From an uncultured Eubacterium sp. (lineage in GTDB: Bacteria; Bacillota; Clostridia; Lachnospirales; Lachnospiraceae): a stretch of DNA of 9,336 nt. A program made the translations under genes and the position numbers. How positions within the stretch are numbered: position 1 is the stretch's first letter; each line of letters opens with the position of its first letter. The stretch lies in contig CAJTLS010000004.1 in NCBI GenBank assembly GCA_910577295.1, positions 141,597 to 150,932 on the forward strand, written 5' to 3'. Shown piece by piece: positions 6,793-9,336 of the stretch. The notes beneath the pieces are model-generated. The model was given only the letters and a program-made list of their open reading frames with translations. It was not told the origin of the DNA and did not search any database.

Positions 6793-6821
6793 ATTGTATT
6801 GTAAATGAGGGAGAAAATCAA
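6793..6821 (-). promoter_or_regulatory. Sigma-A-type promoter for the AP2-domain gene
   Basis: On the minus strand TTGATT (6821 to 6816) is followed after 17 bases by TACAAT (6798 to 6793), five of six matches to the consensus -10. Transcription would start near 6786, about 55 bases before the ATG at 6730. One of the repeated TTGTAA motifs (6799-6804 on the plus strand) lies in the spacer next to the -10. Confidence 0.65.
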
Positions 6822-6848
6822 TACCTAATTATTGCATGAATGTGAACT

Positions 6849-6868
6849 AAATTGTAACAATTTTGTAA
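6849..6868. promoter_or_regulatory. Candidate operator: palindrome plus TTGTAA direct repeat
   Basis: AAATTGT (6849-6855) and ACAATTT (6857-6863) form a perfect inverted repeat around a single A. TTGTAA occurs at 6852-6857 and again at 6863-6868, eleven bases apart, about one helical turn, so a protein bound to both would sit on one face of the DNA. A third TTGTAA is at 6799-6804. The block lies between the divergent AP2 and hydrolase genes. Binding is inferred only. Confidence 0.35.
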
Positions 6869-6894
6869 TATTTAAGAAGAAACTGCATATACTA
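6868..6894 (+). promoter_or_regulatory. Possible sporulation (sigma-E/K-like) promoter for the hydrolase gene
   Basis: CATATACTA (6886-6894) fits the sigma-K -10 pattern CATAnnnTA and resembles the sigma-E -10. ATATT at 6868-6872, 13 bases upstream, resembles the sigma-E -35. The sigma-K -35 (AC) is not present at the right spacing. A vegetative reading (TTGTAA at 6863, TATACT at 6888, 19-base spacer) is also possible but has poor spacing. The leader before the GTG at 6985 would be about 85 bases. Confidence 0.35.
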
Positions 6895-6984
6895 TAAATA
6901 TCTGATAGCGCTCAAGAAGAAATCAGAAATGTTGTATGTATGGTTAAATGCAGCGAAAGGTTCAGATTTCGGAATGGAGGAAAT

Positions 6985-7632
6985 GTGAAGAAAAGGAAAT
7001 TAGTATTTGCAATTTATTGTATGTTAGTTGTCGTCTTGTCTATCGGCTGGTATCCGGAGACGGAAAAACCGACTGTCAGGCTGGATGAGATGATTATTCC
7101 CATACGGAAGAAAGCAGAGCAAATTATGTCGTTGACGGAAAACGGCCGTTTTTGTTATCAGGGGATTCGGGAGAGTGAAGAACAGGAGCGGATGAGTGGC
7201 ACTCAGGAAGATGAAATGGCGCGCCGGGAAGTGAAGACGATAATTCGCTACCGTATTCCGATAAACAAAAGAAGCCGCCGGATTTTAGAGCGTATTGTCG
7301 AGGCGGAAGCCGGAGACCAGAACGTGACCGGACGGCAAATGGTCGCCAATGTTATTATTAACCGGATTAAGTCGAATCATTTTCCTGACACAGTGAGAGG
7401 TGTTGTATTTGCCCACCGGCAGTTCTCGCCAATCAGTAACGGCAGTTATTATCGTGTTTCCGTCTCTTCACTGACAAAAAAGGCAGTCGAAAAGGCATTA
7501 AAAGAGAAAGACAATACAAAAGGCGCTTTGTATTTTATGTACCGTGCCGGTTCTGATGCGGGGAATATACGCTGGTTTGACAGGGATTTGAAGCGATTAT
7601 ATGAATATGGATGTCACGAATTTTTTAAATAG
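6985..7632 (+). CDS. Membrane-anchored SleB/CwlJ-type cell wall hydrolase
   Basis: The 215-residue product starts with a basic end and one hydrophobic segment (residues 2-22), so it is probably secreted or anchored in the membrane. A charged linker of about 75 residues follows. Residues 98-215 match the SleB/CwlJ hydrolase_2 domain: ILERIVEAEAGDQNVTGRQM, VANVIINRIKSNHFPDTV, RQFSPISNG, a GALYFMYR strand, and a terminal CHEFFK in place of the usual GxHxFY. E108 in the AEAGD motif is the likely catalytic glutamate. Family members cut spore cortex or vegetative peptidoglycan. There is no separate peptidoglycan-binding domain and no ypeB gene beside it, so it may be a CwlJ-like or vegetative hydrolase and not SleB proper. 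GTG at 6985 was chosen because GGAGG ends four bases upstream; an in-frame ATG at 6940 (15 codons longer) has no ribosome binding site. Confidence 0.88.
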   Translation: MKKRKLVFAIYCMLVVVLSIGWYPETEKPTVRLDEMIIPIRKKAEQIMSLTENGRFCYQGIRESEEQERMSGTQEDEMARREVKTIIRYRIPINKRSRRILERIVEAEAGDQNVTGRQMVANVIINRIKSNHFPDTVRGVVFAHRQFSPISNGSYYRVSVSSLTKKAVEKALKEKDNTKGALYFMYRAGSDAGNIRWFDRDLKRLYEYGCHEFFK

Positions 7633-7646
7633 TAAAGACTGCTATC

Positions 7647-7675
7647 TTGCGAAAAACAGAAACTCATGGTATTCT
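7647..7675 (+). promoter_or_regulatory. Candidate vegetative promoter for thrC
   Basis: TTGCGA (7647-7652) and TATTCT (7670-7675) are separated by 17 bases and each match four of six consensus positions. The predicted start near 7682 leaves a leader of about 50 bases before the ATG. No terminator is visible after the hydrolase stop at 7632, so read-through from that gene is also possible. The leader contains the palindrome TTGCGCAA (7695-7702). Confidence 0.45.
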
Positions 7676-7731
7676 ATAAGGTAGTTATGCGTATTTGCGC
7701 AAGAAATCTTATAGTAAAGGATTGAGTGATT

Positions 7732-9216
7732 ATGGCTGTCATGTATGAGAGTACAAGAAATAAGAAAGAGCGGGTTAGCGCTTCACAGGCTATTTTAAAA
7801 GGACTGGCAGAAGATGGAGGTCTTTATGTACCGGAGACTATCCCGTCTTTTGATATAGAATGGGAAAAGTTGTCTTCCATGACTTATCAGGAGACGGCTT
7901 ATGAAGTGATGAAGCTATTTTTCGGTGATTTTACGGAAGAGGAACTCAAAGCGTGTATTCACGGTGCATATGATGATAAATTTGATACCGGAGAGATTGC
8001 TCCGTTAGTAAAGAAAGATAACGCATATTATTTGGAGTTATTTCACGGGAGGACGATTGCTTTTAAAGATATGGCGCTCTCGATTCTGCCTTATCTGATG
8101 ACGACTTCCGCGAAAAAGAATCATGTGAACAATGAGATTGTTATTTTGACGGCGACTTCCGGTGATACGGGTAAAGCCGCACTGGCAGGATTTGCAGATG
8201 TGCCGGGAACTAGTATCATTGTCTTTTACCCGAAAAACGGCGTGAGTCCGATTCAGGAAAAGCAGATGTTGACACAGAAAGGCGAAAATACGGATGTAGT
8301 TGGTATTATTGGCAATTTTGACGATGCGCAGACCGGCGTCAAGAAGATGTTTAACTCTGCGGAACTGGCAAAACGTATGAATGAGAAAGGATTTCAGTTT
8401 TCGTCGGCAAATTCGATTAATATCGGACGGCTTGTGCCACAGATTGTTTATTATGTGTACGCCTACGGACAATTAATAAAACAGGGAGAGATTTCCGGAG
8501 GAGAAAAGATTAATGTCGTCGTACCAACGGGCAATTTTGGCAACATATTGGCGGCGTATTATGCAAAGAATATGGGGCTTCCGATAGAGATGTTGTATTG
8601 TGCATCCAATGAAAATAAAGTACTGTATGACTTTTTCTGTACGGGAAAATATGACCGTAAGAGGGAGTTTATCCTGACGTCCTCTCCATCGATGGACATT
8701 TTGATTTCCAGTAACTTAGAGAGATTGATTTATCATATTGCGGGAGAAGATTCGGACAAAACAAAGGCGTTGATGGAAGCGCTTGCAAGTCAGGGAGAAT
8801 ACGAGATAACGCCTGCGATGAGAGAGAAGCTCTCTTGTTTTGCAGGAGGATATGCAACAGAGGAAGAGACGAAGAAAAATATAAAAAAGGTATATGATGG
8901 CACCAACTACATTTTGGACCCTCATACATCCGTGGCATCCCATGTATATTATGATATGGCTGAGACATCGGGGGTCAAGACGGTGATTGCCTCTACGGCT
9001 AGTCCATACAAGTTTACAAGAAGCGTCATGGAAGCAATTGATAAGGAAAAATACGACGGCATGACGGACTTTGAACTGGTAGATGAGCTCAACAAAATTT
9101 CCGGCGTCAAAATACCGGCGGCGATTGAAGAAATCCGTACGGCGCCTGTTGTTCATCAATTGGTATGTGACAAAGACGAGATGCAAAATACGGTTGAGAA
9201 TATACTTGGATTGTAA
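7732..9216 (+). CDS. thrC: Threonine synthase
   Basis: This pyridoxal-phosphate enzyme converts O-phospho-L-homoserine and water to L-threonine and phosphate, the last step of threonine synthesis, in the cytoplasm. The 494-residue product opens with the family's N-terminal domain (MYESTRNKKERVSASQAILK, then GLAEDGGLYVPE). The cofactor lysine is K112 in HGRTIAFKDMAL; the proline usual in the HGPT motif is arginine here. TATSGDTGKAALAGF, the NSINIGRLVPQIVYY segment and the phosphate-binding VPTGNFGNILAAYYAK are all present. Length fits the longer bacterial and fungal group. Start choice is uncertain: AAAGG (7716-7720) lies 11 bases before the ATG at 7732 and 5 bases before an in-frame GTG at 7726, and the conserved sequence begins at the ATG at 7741. 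No other threonine-pathway gene is in the window. Confidence 0.96.
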   Translation: MAVMYESTRNKKERVSASQAILKGLAEDGGLYVPETIPSFDIEWEKLSSMTYQETAYEVMKLFFGDFTEEELKACIHGAYDDKFDTGEIAPLVKKDNAYYLELFHGRTIAFKDMALSILPYLMTTSAKKNHVNNEIVILTATSGDTGKAALAGFADVPGTSIIVFYPKNGVSPIQEKQMLTQKGENTDVVGIIGNFDDAQTGVKKMFNSAELAKRMNEKGFQFSSANSINIGRLVPQIVYYVYAYGQLIKQGEISGGEKINVVVPTGNFGNILAAYYAKNMGLPIEMLYCASNENKVLYDFFCTGKYDRKREFILTSSPSMDILISSNLERLIYHIAGEDSDKTKALMEALASQGEYEITPAMREKLSCFAGGYATEEETKKNIKKVYDGTNYILDPHTSVASHVYYDMAETSGVKTVIASTASPYKFTRSVMEAIDKEKYDGMTDFELVDELNKISGVKIPAAIEEIRTAPVVHQLVCDKDEMQNTVENILGL

Positions 9217-9231
9217 AAGCAGGAGGATAGG

Positions 9232-9300
9232 TTGAAAAATCACGCTGGTGCGCTGATTTTTCACAATGCGAACTTGTCCGCTATAACTATTTGCTTCTGA
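9232..9300 (+). CDS. Possible 22-codon small ORF after thrC
   Basis: A TTG codon at 9232 is preceded by a perfect AGGAGG (9221-9226) with a five-base spacer and opens a 22-codon frame ending at TGA 9298-9300. The peptide would read MKNHAGALIFH followed by NANLSAITICF. The start codon falls at the edge of the first inverted repeat and the stop in the loop of the second hairpin, so translation and RNA folding would affect each other. No family is recognised. It could be a leader peptide for a gene beyond the window, a small protein co-transcribed with thrC, or chance. Confidence 0.3.
   Translation: MKNHAGALIFHNANLSAITICF
9233..9263. repeat. Inverted repeat after thrC
   Basis: TGAAAAATCA (9233-9242) and TGATTTTTCA (9254-9263) form a perfect 10-bp stem around an 11-base loop that itself holds short GC-rich complementarity. 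There is no T-run after the right arm on the plus strand, so it is a poor terminator in that direction. It overlaps the start of the possible small ORF. Confidence 0.55.
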
Positions 9301-9320
9301 GCGAAAGCAAATAGTTTTGT
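9285..9320 (+). terminator. Hairpin with T-rich tail, likely thrC terminator
   Basis: AACTATTTGCTT (9285-9296) pairs perfectly over 12 bp with AAGCAAATAGTT (9305-9316), with an eight-base loop CTGAGCGA. TTTTGTT follows at the base of the stem (9315-9321). The stem is AT-rich and the T-run is interrupted by a G, so it is a moderate terminator. It is about 70 bases after the thrC stop. If the small ORF is translated, a ribosome stopping at 9298-9300 would block this stem, which is the layout of an attenuator. Confidence 0.5.
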
Positions 9321-9336
9321 TCCGACACGAGAAACT

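Noticed and set aside
6940..6984. Upstream ATG for the SleB-like gene.
   Set aside because: No ribosome binding site precedes it, and it would put 15 extra residues before an otherwise normal signal segment that begins at the GTG at 6985.
1..9336. CRISPR arrays, tRNA or rRNA genes, insertion sequences, phage integration sites.
   Set aside because: No regularly spaced repeats, tRNA-like folds, rRNA signatures, transposase genes or flanking direct repeats were seen.

Overview
The window reads as chromosomal DNA of a low-to-moderate GC, spore-forming Firmicute, most likely a Clostridia member close to Lachnospiraceae. The reasons are the tail of a SpoIID-type sporulation protein, a SleB-type cell wall hydrolase, a T-box-controlled pheST operon, strong GGAGG ribosome binding sites, frequent GTG starts, and threonine synthase of the roughly 495-residue type. 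The exact genus cannot be read from the sequence.

Layout. (1) Bases 1-210 hold the 3' end of a SpoIID/LytB-domain gene. It converges on, and overlaps by 68 bp, a minus-strand YihY/BrkB-family membrane protein gene (143-1021). (2) Bases 1022-1605 are non-coding but dense: a minus-strand promoter for the yihY gene, an unexplained 15-bp-stem hairpin, then the plus-strand promoter and a phenylalanine-type T-box leader with its terminator. (3) Bases 1606-5958 form a plus-strand operon: pheS, pheT, a VanZ-like membrane protein gene and a small three-helix membrane protein gene, with gaps of 16-35 bp and no terminator between them. (4) A minus-strand gene (5942-6730) overlaps the end of that operon. 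It encodes a protein with an AP2-like domain at each end and a central segment that looks like an HNH nuclease fold lacking its catalytic histidines. (5) It is divergent from a membrane-anchored SleB/CwlJ-type cell wall hydrolase gene (6985-7632). The 254 bp between them contain a good minus-strand promoter, a palindrome, repeated TTGTAA motifs and a possible mother-cell sigma factor -10 element. (6) thrC (7732-9216) follows with its own candidate promoter. (7) The last 120 bp hold a possible 22-codon ORF woven into two inverted repeats, the second of which resembles a terminator.

How the genes relate. pheS and pheT encode the two subunits of phenylalanyl-tRNA synthetase, and the leader lets uncharged tRNA-Phe switch the operon on; the two membrane protein genes appear to ride on the same transcript. 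The SpoIID fragment and the SleB-type gene both belong to peptidoglycan remodelling in spore formers. The most unusual item is the AP2 / inactive-HNH / AP2 protein, which looks like a domesticated homing-endonuclease derivative now acting as a DNA-binding protein, possibly on the regulatory region it shares with the hydrolase gene. No tRNA, rRNA, CRISPR array, insertion sequence or phage gene was seen.
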